A stretch of DNA of 37,253 nucleotides, taken from a virus. Below, piece by piece: positions 21,850 to 31,700 of the stretch (the first letter of the stretch is position 1; each line of letters starts with the position of its first letter). Position numbers and translations under genes: made by a program. The notes beneath the pieces were generated by a model. It saw nothing but the letters and a program-made list of their open reading frames with translations. It was not told the origin of the DNA and did not search any database. The stretch is taken from positions 1 to 37,253 of IMG/VR virus record IMGVR_UViG_3300008453_000745; one strand, 5' to 3'.

Positions 21850-22917
21850 TTAATTAGCGAAAAGATCTTTACCTGTCTTTAGATTACCGGTCTGATTGTT
21901 TCCAGTTGGTTTTTGTAGCCCTTTGTCAAAATCTTTTGCTTTCTTAGGAGTAGGATCTTGAACAGTGCCAGGAGCTCCTTGCTCAGAAGCAGATCCACCC
22001 TTTTGGGTTACTGTGCCTGTACCAACAGTCTTTAGCTTGTGACCATCTTTAAGTTGTTCTGATTTTGCTCCAGAACCTACACCAGCATGGCCGAGATCTT
22101 CAGCTTCTACTTCTTCCATAACTGGGGTTTCGTCTTCAGCACCCATCGCGCCTTCTTCGTCTCCTAAAGTACCAGTCTCAACGTCATGAGCAATGTCTTT
22201 TCTTAAGAAAGCTAATACTTTTTCGAGAGCTTCAACAGCTTCTTCGTGAGAGAGAGTTGTTTCTTCTGCTGGAGCCATATCTGTCTCAGCTCCTGTATCT
22301 AGACCTGCATCTGCAGCAGGCGCCACTGGAGTCATATCTTCCTCTTCGGATACGAAAGGAACATTGTTGACTGCATCTTCATATAGTTGATCGAATTTTG
22401 ATTTAGGCATAGTAAATTGTTGTTTCTTATATTTATTAGATTTAGTAACGGTTTCTACGTTTTCTTCTACTTTTTCTTCTTTTTCCTCTTCACCATTTTC
22501 ATCATTATGGTGTTTTTTGTTAAGATGGTTTTTATCTTCTGTTTCATCTTCTTCTTCGTTTTCCTCATCAGCTTCTTTTAAAGGAACTTCTTTGTCACTG
22601 CCAGGAACTTTTACCTTCTCTCCGGGTTGTATACCGTCTTTTTTGGCATCAATAACGGCTTTAGCAAAAGCATTGCCTTCTTTTTTAGGCTTTTTCACAG
22701 GTTCAAAATTATCAGCCCCGTGTGGACCACTTTTTTTCTTATCAGCTAATTCAACTTTAGTGTCAGTACCAATATCTTGAGCTGACTCAGGAAGGTACAT
22801 GGCAGTATTAGTAGGTAAAATGGTGGCGGGTTTCTTAGCTTCATCAACTTTAACAGTGTTTTGTTGAATAGAAGCATACAACTGATCTAACCCGGCAAGG
22901 CTTTTTATTTTGCTCAT
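21850..22917 (-). CDS. Acidic low-complexity protein (355 aa), head-core or scaffold candidate
   Basis: Highly charged and mostly disordered. A short helix at the start (SKIKSLAGLDQLYASIQQ) is followed by Lys-rich sections, an acidic run near residues 115-155 (ADEENEEEDETEDK, then EEEKEEKVEENVE), and a second helix (HEEAVEALEKVLAFLRKDIA). The C-terminal 90 residues are Gly/Thr/Lys-rich (GTVTQKGG, NQTGNLKTGKDLFAN). Such composition is seen in prohead core proteins of T4-like phages (gp67/68/22), which are acidic, helical and removed during head maturation. That role is inference and no protease site is proved. I prefer the ATG at 22917 over the TTG at 22935, which would run through the TAAATA motif. 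Confidence 0.55.
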   Translation of the reverse strand: MSKIKSLAGLDQLYASIQQNTVKVDEAKKPATILPTNTAMYLPESAQDIGTDTKVELADKKKSGPHGADNFEPVKKPKKEGNAFAKAVIDAKKDGIQPGEKVKVPGSDKEVPLKEADEENEEEDETEDKNHLNKKHHNDENGEEEKEEKVEENVETVTKSNKYKKQQFTMPKSKFDQLYEDAVNNVPFVSEEEDMTPVAPAADAGLDTGAETDMAPAEETTLSHEEAVEALEKVLAFLRKDIAHDVETGTLGDEEGAMGAEDETPVMEEVEAEDLGHAGVGSGAKSEQLKDGHKLKTVGTGTVTQKGGSASEQGAPGTVQDPTPKKAKDFDKGLQKPTGNNQTGNLKTGKDLFAN

Positions 22918-22925
22918 TGTAATAT

Positions 22926-22931
22926 TATTTA
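22926..22931 (-). promoter_or_regulatory. Late-promoter-like TAAATA motif for the acidic protein gene
   Basis: Minus-strand TTGCTAAATAATATTACAATG has TAAATA 14 bases before the ATG. The divergent neck gene has its own motif 31 bases away. Confidence 0.6.
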
Positions 22932-22961
22932 GCAAATTTGTGATTAATTCTATAAATTCTG

Positions 22962-22967
22962 TAAATA
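22962..22967 (+). promoter_or_regulatory. Late-promoter-like TAAATA motif for the neck gene
   Basis: TTCTGTAAATATTTTTATG has TAAATA 11 bases before the ATG at 22973, the start chosen for the neck protein. Confidence 0.6.
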
Positions 22968-22972
22968 TTTTT

Positions 22973-23959
22973 ATGTCAATAGCGAAGTACTGTGTAGATA
23001 CGGGCTACTATATTGCCCCTTCAGTTACCACTGGTAATACAGAATGCCTCTCAGGGGACCTTCGCTATTTGGATATAAGCAAAACAGATACAGAACGTAA
23101 TCTTTGGGAAAATTGGTGGGATGAACAAATACGGCAATATGGTATGCGTACTAGCTACTATATAAATGCTTATACTCTTTCTGGACACGACTTTTTCTAC
23201 GGAGAACAGCCTTTAGCTGGATTTCTTCCGCCGTTAAGCGTGGTAATGTGTCTTACTGTTAATAATGATAGTATTATATTAAGTAAATTTGGTATACAAG
23301 GTAATGCGGATATTACAGCGGTTGTTTCTATTAAAGCATTTACCTCTTCTTTAACTGCATCTTCTTTAAGCGGCATAACATCTAGATATACATATGAACC
23401 TAAAGCAGGGGATTTAATTGAATTATCCGAATATGGTACTACTCGTCCAAACGGAAGAAGCGGGCAAATATATGAAATAACAGAACGAGTTGATCAAAGA
23501 GGTGGAGAAGCTAATCAATTAATGGGGCATTATGTTTGGATGATAAAAGGTAAACGTTATGATTATACCTTTGAACCTAATGCCCCACGAGAAGCTCTTA
23601 GCAAACAGGTATTTGATAATAAATACGATGGAATTGTGCCTCTTGATACCGGAACTCCTGGAGCGGATGCTCGCATTATTGAAACCAAAGCATATTCTCA
23701 AAATGTGGATAAGCAAGGTAGAACAGTTGTGTATAATTACCAACAAAATACTAATGCTCCGCTTTCTGGATACTTAACATATGACGGCACTGATCCTAAA
23801 ACTGGCCGACCAAATACCGGGGTGTATGGGGCGTATGATGATGGTGGTACTTTAGTAAATCTATACGCAGGCGGCGGCGCTCATACCCCAAGCGCAAGTG
23901 CGCTTGGTTCTAATAATAGTGAAAATACATATCTCGGACTTCGTAGTCCTAATAACTAA
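22973..23959 (+). CDS. Neck protein (gp14-like, 328 aa)
   Basis: T4 gp14 forms part of the neck that closes the filled head and accepts the tail. Matches by eye are NLWENWWDEQIRQYGMRTSY and YYINAYTLSGHDFFYGEQPL, then IILSKFGIQGNADITAVVSI, which fits the gp14 SKFG...V strand. EPKAGDLIELSEYG and QIYEITERVD follow, then GHYVWMIKGKRYDYTFE with FDNKYDGI. The last 85 residues are a Gly/Asn/Thr-rich tail (YAGGGAHTPSASALG) that T4 gp14 does not have. I chose ATG 22973 rather than the TTG at 22910, because it follows a TAAATA motif by 11 bases and removes overlap with the divergent gene. Its stop TAA begins the next gene's motif. Confidence 0.72.
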   Translation: MSIAKYCVDTGYYIAPSVTTGNTECLSGDLRYLDISKTDTERNLWENWWDEQIRQYGMRTSYYINAYTLSGHDFFYGEQPLAGFLPPLSVVMCLTVNNDSIILSKFGIQGNADITAVVSIKAFTSSLTASSLSGITSRYTYEPKAGDLIELSEYGTTRPNGRSGQIYEITERVDQRGGEANQLMGHYVWMIKGKRYDYTFEPNAPREALSKQVFDNKYDGIVPLDTGTPGADARIIETKAYSQNVDKQGRTVVYNYQQNTNAPLSGYLTYDGTDPKTGRPNTGVYGAYDDGGTLVNLYAGGGAHTPSASALGSNNSENTYLGLRSPNN

Positions 23960-23962
23960 ATA
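23957..23962 (+). promoter_or_regulatory. Late-promoter-like TAAATA motif for the first giant fibre
   Basis: AACTAAATAATATTATATG has TAAATA 13 bases before the ATG, and its TAA is the stop of the neck gene. Confidence 0.62.
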
Positions 23963-23969
23963 ATATTAT

Positions 23970-26900
23970 ATGGCTGACACACAGTATCCTACAATTGTAT
24001 ATCCTCACGAGCTACCTACTGTTCCTCAAGCTCAGCCAGGCGATTTACTTTTCTTAGAGCAAAAAAACCCAGACGGTTCTTACACCACTTATTCTGTTGC
24101 AGTTTCAACAGTATCTGCAGTAGGACCTAAAGGAGATGAAGGCCTTTCAGGTTATTCAGGTGTATCTGGTTTTAGCGGTATAAGTGGTTTTAGTGGTCAA
24201 GGCGTATCGGGGTATTCTGGTTATAGTGGAGAAAGTACTTCAGGCTATTCAGGTATTTCAGGTTACTCTGGTATAAGCGGGTACTCAGGCTACTCTGGTA
24301 TTAGCGGCTATTCTGGTATTAGCGGTTTTAGTGGGTACAGTGGTTACAGTGGTATAAGTGGTTATAGTGGTATAAGTGGTTACAGCGGACCTTCTCCTAC
24401 AGGGGTAGTTTACTATTATTCTACTTCTGCCGCTGATGTGAGCGGTTTACCGTTACCTCAAGGCTTACCTACTCCTTACAATTACGGTTTATTATTCGAC
24501 GCTCAAGAGGTAGGTTCAGAAATTTATCTTGATACTATTATAAACGATACGGATGGGCAAGCTTTAGTGTTTGCTGCTATTACACCTCCAAGTAAACCAT
24601 TTAAAACTCTTATTAATATAGGTAATTGGTCGTTTGATACTTTCTATTCAGTTTCAGGTTTAAGCGCTGAGTATAGTACTACCAATTTTGTTTATAAAGT
24701 ATTTAAAAGAGCGGTAGACAGCACTGAAACAGAATTATTTTCTGCTACGGGAGCCGCGTTAACTAAAACTCCATTTGCGACTTATCAAAGAACAAATTAT
24801 TACATACAGTCTCCATTAGTATTAAATCAATCAGATAGACTTGTCTTTAAAGTATTCGTACAAACTACTAACACTGAAGACACAGACGTAACATATTATT
24901 ATCTCGGAGACACAAATTATAGTAGAGTAGTAACAAATATAACAATAGGGTTTGACGGTCAATCTGGCTTTTCTGGTATGTCTGGTTACAGCGGCATATC
25001 GGGGTATTCTGGTTTTAGTGGATCCGGAACCTCGGGGTATTCTGGTTTTAGTGGTCAAGGTACATCAGGTTATTCTGGTTATAGTGGTAATAGTACTTCT
25101 GGCTATTCTGGCTATAGTGGTATAAGTGGCTATTCTGGTCCTTCAGGCTATTCGGGTTATTCTGGTATGTCGGGCTACTCTGGTTTTAGTGGAGCGAGCG
25201 GTTTTAGTGGCCAAGGCATTTCAGGGTACTCTGGTTTTAGTGGTAATAGTGCTTCTGGTTATTCAGGCTATAGCGGTATTAGTGGCTATTCTGGTATAAG
25301 TGGTTACTCAGGCTACTCAGGTTTTAGCGGTATATCAGGCTTTAGTGGTTATAGCGGTACTGGTAGCTCTGGTTATTCAGGTATTTCAGGTTATTCAGGT
25401 ATAAGCGGCTATTCTGGTCTTTCAGGTCATTCTGGTTACAGCGGTATTTCAGGATACTCTGGAATAAGCGGCTATTCAGGTATATCAGGTCATTCTGGTT
25501 ATAGTGGTATATCAGGTTTTAGCGGTCAAGGTACTTCTGGCTTTTCAGGGTACTCGGGCTTTAGCGGTATAAGTGGTTTTAGTGGTTTTAGTGGTTATTC
25601 AGGTGTATCAGGTTATTCTGGTTATAGTGGTATAAGCGGTTATTCCGGTATATCAGGTTTTAGCGGTCAAGGTACTTCAGGCTATTCTGGTTTTAGCGGT
25701 TACAGTGGTATATCTGGTTATACAGGGTTTAGCGGGGTGTCCGGTTATAGTGGTATTAGTGGTTATAGCGGTATATCAGGCTTTAGTGGTTATTCAGGCG
25801 TATCAGGTTATTCTGGCTATAGCGGTATTAGTGGTTATTCGGGCTATAGTGGTTATTCGGGCTATAGCGGTATTTCTGGTTACTCTGGCAATTCAGGTTA
25901 CAGTGGTTTGTCTGGTTATTCAGGTTTTAGCGGTATATCTGGTTATTCTGGTTTTAGCGGTATATCAGGTTTTAGTGGTCAGGGCACATCAGGGTATTCT
26001 GGTTATAGTGGTATAAGTGGTTACAGCGGCTTTTCCGGCTATAGCGGGTATAGTGGTATAAGCGGTTATTCAGGTTATAGTGGTATTTCTGGCTACTCCG
26101 GCTACTCCGGTATATCAGGTTATAGTGGTATTTCAGGCTTTAGCGGCTGGAGCGGTTACTCTGGCTACAGTGGGTATAGCGGAGATAGCGGTATATCTGG
26201 CTATAGCGGGTATTCTGGTTATAGTGGTTATAGTGGAATAACCCCTCAGATTTGTACCGTATTTTTTCCAAATACGGGAGAATATTATTTTCAGTCAGTC
26301 GGGGAAACATTTTATCAAACCCCTATTACAGCAGGGTTAGCGTTTAACGCTGGTCAAACATTGTCTGTATACGCCGCCGGAGACAATATTGTTCAGTATA
26401 TGTTTGTTCGCAGTTATGATAGCGTGACTGGTGCATTAAGTGCAATTGTAACGTATTCTCAGTCTCCTGGTTTTAAGACATATAATAATCTTGAAATATG
26501 TTTAGCAGGACAAGTAGGTATATCAGGGTATTCTGGTTATAGCGGTATTAGTGGTTATTCAGGTATATCAGGATTTAGCGGTCAAGGCATTTCAGGGTAT
26601 TCTGGTTATTCAGGCTATAGCGGCATAAGCGGTTACTCAGGCTACAGCGGTATTTCTGGTTACTCTGGTTACTCTGGTATATCAGGCTATAGCGGTATAA
26701 GTGGTTATTCTGGTATATCTGGCTATTCTGGCTATAGCGGTATAAGTGGTTATTCTGGTATATCTGGCTATTCTGGCTATAGCGGTATAAGTGGCTATTC
26801 TGGTCCTTCAGGCTATTCAGGCTATTCAGGTTATTCTGGAGTATCAGGCTACTCTGGTTTTAGCGGCTATTCAGGTTACAGCGGTATTAGCGGTTATTCA

Positions 26901-28397
26901 GGCTATAGCGGTATTTCTGGCTACTCAGGTTTTAGCGGGATCAGCGGTTATTCCGGTTATTCAGGCTACAGCGGTATAAGTGGCTATAGTGGCTTGTCAG
27001 GTTACTCAGGTATAAGCGGTTTTTCTGGTGTGTCTGGTTATTCTGGTATAAGTGGTTACTCAGGTTTTAGTGGTATATCAGGATACAGCGGTCAAGACGG
27101 TCAAGGTTTAACCCCTGAAGCAAATAGATTATATGTTTCTAAAGACGGTAATGATAGTAATGACGGTCGAACTTTAGCTACACCTTTTCTCACCATTAAA
27201 AAAGCGGCGGCTTATGCTGCAGCTAATTTAGGTACAAAATACACTATAATCCTTATCAGTGGGGATTATACTGAAGCAAACCCAATTTATCTTGCTCCTA
27301 ATGTTTCGGTCATTGGAGATAATTTAAGAAGAGTTTCAGTACGCCCAACTAACAGACAATACGATGTGTTTTGGTGCACTAATAGTGTTTATGTTTGGGG
27401 TATTACTTTTAGAGATCATTTAGCGCCAGCCGCGGCTTGCGCATTTCCAAATCTTTCTAATGCTTCTTTAACTGCAATTGCATTTAATACTACCGGGTAT
27501 GAAATTACACCTCCTGCTAGCAAGCCATTTATAACTACAAGCCCGTACATTCAAGGTAGTAGCTCTATTACTTCAGGAGTAAGCGGTCTAAGCGCAGGCT
27601 GTGGTATTAGAGTAGACGGTAATTTAGCTACCGGCTATTTAAGAAGCTTTGTAACGGACTCATTTACTCAATTTAACGAAGGTGGTATGGGTATCCATAT
27701 CACTAATAATGGTTACGCGCAGCTAGTATCAACCTTTACTATTTGCTGCACTGAAGGGGTAAGAGCCGACAACGGCGGCACTTGCTCAATTAATACCTCT
27801 AACTGTTCTTTTGGTCTATCCGGTCTAGTTGCAGTAGGGTATTCTTCTACCCCGGTACTTACCGGTATATTAGCGCTAGCAACTGATGGTACAGATACTA
27901 TTGCAGTAAGCGCAATAACACCAAGATCTTTTCCTGCATATGATCTACCAATTGACAGGCCTTACGTAGGATTAGTATTTAAAATAGAAAATGATAATAC
28001 TTTATACACTTTAGATTCTGTTACTTTAACAGATATTATAACGTACAAGTACAATATAATATCTACTTCTAATATTACTAATATACTTTCAGCTGGTTCT
28101 AAAGTAAACTTTTATATAAGAAGTACAATTACTTCAAGCTCGCATACGATGGAATATGTAGGCTCTGGTGTAACACTTGCAACTGCAGTACCTTCTTTAG
28201 GCGGAGTTGGAAATCCTGATTTAGAAGCTGTACAAAGCGACGGAGGTGCCGTATACTATACAAGTACTAATCAATTAGGTAACTTTAAAGTAGGTAGCGG
28301 ATTTACAGTAGTGCAATCTACCGGAACTATTGAAGGCGAAACATTTAATAGATCTATATTATCATTAGTGACTCCCCTTACTCTTGCATTAGAGTAA
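23970..28397 (+). CDS. Giant collagen-like tail fibre 1 (1475 aa) with beta-helix C-terminus
   Basis: A long host-contact fibre. Residues 1-51 are a compact N-terminal part (YPTIVYPHELPTVPQ, GDLLFLEQKNPDGSYTTYS), probably the virion attachment end. Three Gly-x-Ser triplet regions (about 52-141, 330-757 and 849-1045) follow the pattern GYSGISGYSGFS with almost no proline. They are interrupted by a domain at 142-329 that is also present in fibre 2, and a smaller domain at 757-849 (CTVFFPNTGEYYFQSVGETF). Residues 1046-1475 look like a right-handed beta-helix: NRLYVSKDGNDSNDGRTLAT, TIKKAAAYA, YTIILISGDYTE and NVSVIGDNLRRVSVRP. The end TNQLGNFKVGSGFTVVQSTG is a pattern I recall from T4-like fibre proteins. 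The repeats should give a thin rod of about 200 nm if they form a triple helix, which is inference. Confidence 0.82.
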   Translation: MADTQYPTIVYPHELPTVPQAQPGDLLFLEQKNPDGSYTTYSVAVSTVSAVGPKGDEGLSGYSGVSGFSGISGFSGQGVSGYSGYSGESTSGYSGISGYSGISGYSGYSGISGYSGISGFSGYSGYSGISGYSGISGYSGPSPTGVVYYYSTSAADVSGLPLPQGLPTPYNYGLLFDAQEVGSEIYLDTIINDTDGQALVFAAITPPSKPFKTLINIGNWSFDTFYSVSGLSAEYSTTNFVYKVFKRAVDSTETELFSATGAALTKTPFATYQRTNYYIQSPLVLNQSDRLVFKVFVQTTNTEDTDVTYYYLGDTNYSRVVTNITIGFDGQSGFSGMSGYSGISGYSGFSGSGTSGYSGFSGQGTSGYSGYSGNSTSGYSGYSGISGYSGPSGYSGYSGMSGYSGFSGASGFSGQGISGYSGFSGNSASGYSGYSGISGYSGISGYSGYSGFSGISGFSGYSGTGSSGYSGISGYSGISGYSGLSGHSGYSGISGYSGISGYSGISGHSGYSGISGFSGQGTSGFSGYSGFSGISGFSGFSGYSGVSGYSGYSGISGYSGISGFSGQGTSGYSGFSGYSGISGYTGFSGVSGYSGISGYSGISGFSGYSGVSGYSGYSGISGYSGYSGYSGYSGISGYSGNSGYSGLSGYSGFSGISGYSGFSGISGFSGQGTSGYSGYSGISGYSGFSGYSGYSGISGYSGYSGISGYSGYSGISGYSGISGFSGWSGYSGYSGYSGDSGISGYSGYSGYSGYSGITPQICTVFFPNTGEYYFQSVGETFYQTPITAGLAFNAGQTLSVYAAGDNIVQYMFVRSYDSVTGALSAIVTYSQSPGFKTYNNLEICLAGQVGISGYSGYSGISGYSGISGFSGQGISGYSGYSGYSGISGYSGYSGISGYSGYSGISGYSGISGYSGISGYSGYSGISGYSGISGYSGYSGISGYSGPSGYSGYSGYSGVSGYSGFSGYSGYSGISGYSGYSGISGYSGFSGISGYSGYSGYSGISGYSGLSGYSGISGFSGVSGYSGISGYSGFSGISGYSGQDGQGLTPEANRLYVSKDGNDSNDGRTLATPFLTIKKAAAYAAANLGTKYTIILISGDYTEANPIYLAPNVSVIGDNLRRVSVRPTNRQYDVFWCTNSVYVWGITFRDHLAPAAACAFPNLSNASLTAIAFNTTGYEITPPASKPFITTSPYIQGSSSITSGVSGLSAGCGIRVDGNLATGYLRSFVTDSFTQFNEGGMGIHITNNGYAQLVSTFTICCTEGVRADNGGTCSINTSNCSFGLSGLVAVGYSSTPVLTGILALATDGTDTIAVSAITPRSFPAYDLPIDRPYVGLVFKIENDNTLYTLDSVTLTDIITYKYNIISTSNITNILSAGSKVNFYIRSTITSSSHTMEYVGSGVTLATAVPSLGGVGNPDLEAVQSDGGAVYYTSTNQLGNFKVGSGFTVVQSTGTIEGETFNRSILSLVTPLTLALE
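24139..24393 (+). repeat. Gly-x-Ser triplet repeat region 1 of fibre 1
   Basis: 9-base periodic coding repeat, protein pattern GYSGISGYSGFS, about 85 residues. Ser codons switch between TCN and AGY, so the DNA is only roughly repetitive. Confidence 0.85.
24955..26240 (+). repeat. Gly-x-Ser triplet repeat region 2 of fibre 1
   Basis: The longest run in this gene, about 428 residues of Gly-(Tyr/Ile/Phe/Val)-Ser triplets with a few GQGTS inserts (FSGQGTSGYSG) that break up the monotony. It starts after the shared globular domain. Confidence 0.85.
26515..27105 (+). repeat. Gly-x-Ser triplet repeat region 3 of fibre 1
   Basis: About 197 residues of the same triplet grammar, ending at QDGQGLTPEANR, where the beta-helix begins. 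Confidence 0.82.
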
Positions 28398-28399
28398 AG

Positions 28400-28405
28400 T
28401 AAATA
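28400..28405 (+). promoter_or_regulatory. Late-promoter-like TAAATA motif for the 115-aa gene and fibre 2
   Basis: AAAGTAAATATAATAGTATATG has TAAATA 15 bases before the ATG at 28415. The fibre 2 gene downstream is coupled by TAATG and has no motif of its own. Confidence 0.55.
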
Positions 28406-28414
28406 TAATAGTAT

Positions 28415-28762
28415 ATGGCCTCGATACCATTAAACTATTTCAAAAGAGTAACTGCAGGCGCAACCACCATTCCGACAGTAATTTATACAGCCCCTGCAAG
28501 CCGGGCAGGTATTATACTTTCTGCTGTTGCATCTAACATAACTAATAGTGTTCATACTATTACAGTAGGCATTTCAGCTGATAATGTATCCGGGTCCTAT
28601 TATGACTTACTTAAAGGCTTTTCTGTACCTAATGGAGATGCGGTTAATGTAGCGGTTGGTAAACTAGTTTTAGGGACCGGGGATCAATTAATTATATCTG
28701 CCGCTAGTAACTCTGCAGTAAATTTCACTTTAAGCGTGTTAGAAGCTGTTAACACACAATAA
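28415..28762 (+). CDS. Small virion protein between the fibres (115 aa)
   Basis: I do not recognise a named family, though proteins of this kind occur next to fibre genes in T4-like marine phages as I recall. It is all-beta in appearance: NYFKRVTAGATTIPTVIYTA, GIILSAVASNITNSVHTITV, SGSYYDLLKGFSVPNGDAVN, LVLGTGDQLIISAASNSAVN and FTLSVLE. The size and strand pattern suggest one compact beta-sandwich, perhaps an adaptor or a fibre-decorating subunit. Its stop overlaps the fibre 2 start (TAATG), so the two are made together. Confidence 0.65.
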   Translation: MASIPLNYFKRVTAGATTIPTVIYTAPASRAGIILSAVASNITNSVHTITVGISADNVSGSYYDLLKGFSVPNGDAVNVAVGKLVLGTGDQLIISAASNSAVNFTLSVLEAVNTQ

Positions 28763-31700
28763 TGGCCACGTACAATCAACCCCAACTTATAAGCGATAGG
28801 GTGCAGGTTATACCGCCTTTAAGTGCGGACTCGGCTCGCTATCAGTTTCTTAATTTAAAAAATGCTGAGCCTAATTTAGGAGTACCGTTAAGCGCGTCCG
28901 CTGGCGCAAATTATATTCCTATATCTAATGATTCTGGAGTAAGAAGTTTTACCACTAATAATTCTATAGTACTTTCGGGGGATAAAGTAGGCTTTGGTAA
29001 ATTACCAGTTTATGCAGTTGATGTTAATGGAGATGTTAATGTTACTGGAGAATTTCGCAAAAACGGAGAAATAGTCTCCGTCAGTGGCTATTCAGGTTAC
29101 AGCGGTATATCTGGTTATTCCGGGTTTAGCGGTATATCGGGCTATTCAGGTTACAGCGGTGTATCAGGCTACTCAGGTTACAGCGGTATATCGGGCTACT
29201 CAGGCTATAGTGGTATATCGGGCTATTCAGGCTATAGTGGTATTAGTGGTTACTCAGGCTATAGTGGTATATCGGGCTATTCAGGCTATAGTGGTATTAG
29301 TGGTTACTCAGGCTATAGTGGTATTAGTGGTTACTCAGGCTATAGTGGTATATCGGGCTATTCAGGCTATAGTGGTATTAGTGGTTACTCAGGCTATAGT
29401 GGTATATCGGGCTACTCAGGCTATAGTGGTATTAGTGGTTACTCAGGTTATAGCGGTGCTGACGGTATTTCTGGGTATTCTGGTATATCAGGCTACTCAG
29501 GTATATCAGGCTACTCAGGTATATCAGGCTACTCAGGCTATAGTGGTATTAGTGGTTACTCAGGTATATCGGGGTATTCAGGTTATAGCGGTGCTGACGG
29601 TATTTCTGGGTATTCTGGTATATCAGGCTATAGCGGTATAAGTGGCTATAGCGGCATATCAGGCTATTCTGGTTATTCGGGTATTTCTGGTTATTCGGGT
29701 ATTTCTGGCTATTCTGGTTATAGCGGTATTATAGGAGAGTCTGGAACTTCTGGTTATTCTGGTATATCAGGTTATAGTGGTATAAGTGGTTATTCAGGTT
29801 ATAGTGGTATATCAGGCTATTCCGGGGAATCAGGTTATAGTGGTATATCAGGTTATAGCGGTATATCAGGTTATTCTGGTTACAGCGGTACATCTGGTTA
29901 TTCTGGTTATTCCGGTGTATCTGGTTATTCAGGTATTTCAGGCTATAGCGGCATAAGTGGTTACTCAGGTGTTTCTGGCTATAGTGGCTATAGCGGTATT
30001 AGTGGGTATAGTGGAGACGCTGGAACTTCAGGCTATAGTGGCGGTGTTGGGCAATCTGGTTATAGTGGTATTTCTGGTTATAGTGGTGCATCTGGTTTTA
30101 GCGGCTTTAGTGGTGCCCCAGCAGTTGGGGTAGTTTATTACCCGACTACTTCTGCAGCTGATATAGCTAATTTTAATTACTATGATGTAGTACCTCAATC
30201 AGGCGCTGAAACAACATCGACTACATTTATTGCTATTACTGACAATTATAAAACAGTAATTTCAAATATTACTCTTACCGGAGAGCCCGGTACTACTAGT
30301 ATACCTGTAGGTACTTGGGTCTTTGATACTTATTATAGTTTAGCGGGTTTAGGTTTAGGATTAGGTAAAGTAGTAAACCTTGCGTTTGAAATATTAAAAT
30401 ATAACGGCAGCACTTTAACAAGCTTATTTACGGCCTACAATGATGGGGCTATTACTACCAATGTTGCTTCAGGTTCACCTGCATCTTTATTAACAGAGTA
30501 TGTAATTTCTACCCCAATTGCCTTAGATGCCACGGACCGTCTAGCGATTATAACTAAAGCTAGTACAAACGATACTAATACTATACAGTTTAACTTCCAT
30601 TATCTAGGCGCAGACCATTATAGCGCTGTACGAACCGGTATATACCGCGGAGCTGTAGGCACATCTGGTTTTAGCGGCTACAGCGGTATTAGTGGTTATA
30701 GTGGTATAAGTGGTTATTCTGGTCCTTCAGGTTATTCCGGTGGGTCTGGTTATAGTGGCTATAGTGGTATAAGTGGTTATTCTGGTACAAGTGGTTATTC
30801 CGGTATATCTGGTTATAGTGGACCTCAAGGTACAGTAGGCACTCAAGGCCCTACCGGTACGTCGGGTTATAGTGGTATATCAGGCTACTCTGGGCCACAA
30901 GGTGCTATTGGTACCTCAGGCTACTCAGGTATAAGTGGTTTTTCTGGTATATCTGGTTATAGCGGTTATTCAGGTATACCAGGCGACTCGGGCACATCAG
31001 GTTATTCTGGTATATCAGGCTACTCCGGTATAAGTGGTTTTTCTGGTATATCTGGTTATAGCGGTTACTCCGGTATAAGTGGTTTTTCTGGTATATCTGG
31101 TTATAGCGGTTACTCTGGTATATCAGGCTATTCTGGTCCACAAGGTACAGCTGGCGCCCAAGGTACTACTGGTACTCAAGGCATTACCGGAACATCTGGT
31201 TTTAGTGGTGTATCGGGGTATTCTGGTTTATCAGGGTATAGTGGTTACTCAGGTATAAGCGGCTTTAGCGGACCTCAAGGCACTACTGGTACTTCAGGCT
31301 TTAGCGGTATATCGGGTTATAGTGGTATAAGCGGCTTTAGCGGTCCTCAAGGCACTACTGGCACGCAAGGCACTACTGGTACTTCAGGCTATAGCGGTAT
31401 AAGTGGTTATAGCGGTATATCTGGCTACTCTGGACCGCAAGGCACAACCGGTACTCAGGGTACTACTGGCACTTCAGGCTTTAGTGGTATATCTGGCTAT
31501 TCAGGCATATCAGGGTATAGTGGCCCACAAGGCACTACTGGTACATCAGGGTTTAGTGGTATAAGTGGTTATAGCGGTATATCTGGTTATTCGGGCCCGC
31601 AAGGTACTACTGGTACGCAAGGTACTACTGGTACATCTGGCTATAGCGGTATATCTGGTTATTCGGGCCCGCAAGGTACTACTGGTACGCAAGGTACTAC

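Noticed and set aside
18489-22935. Longer starts for the oxidoreductase (18489), 239-aa (20015), terminase (20003), acidic (22935) and neck (22910) genes
   Set aside because: Each would run through or over the TAARTA motif and overlap a divergent gene, and three of them need TTG. The shorter ATG starts have regular spacing to the motif.
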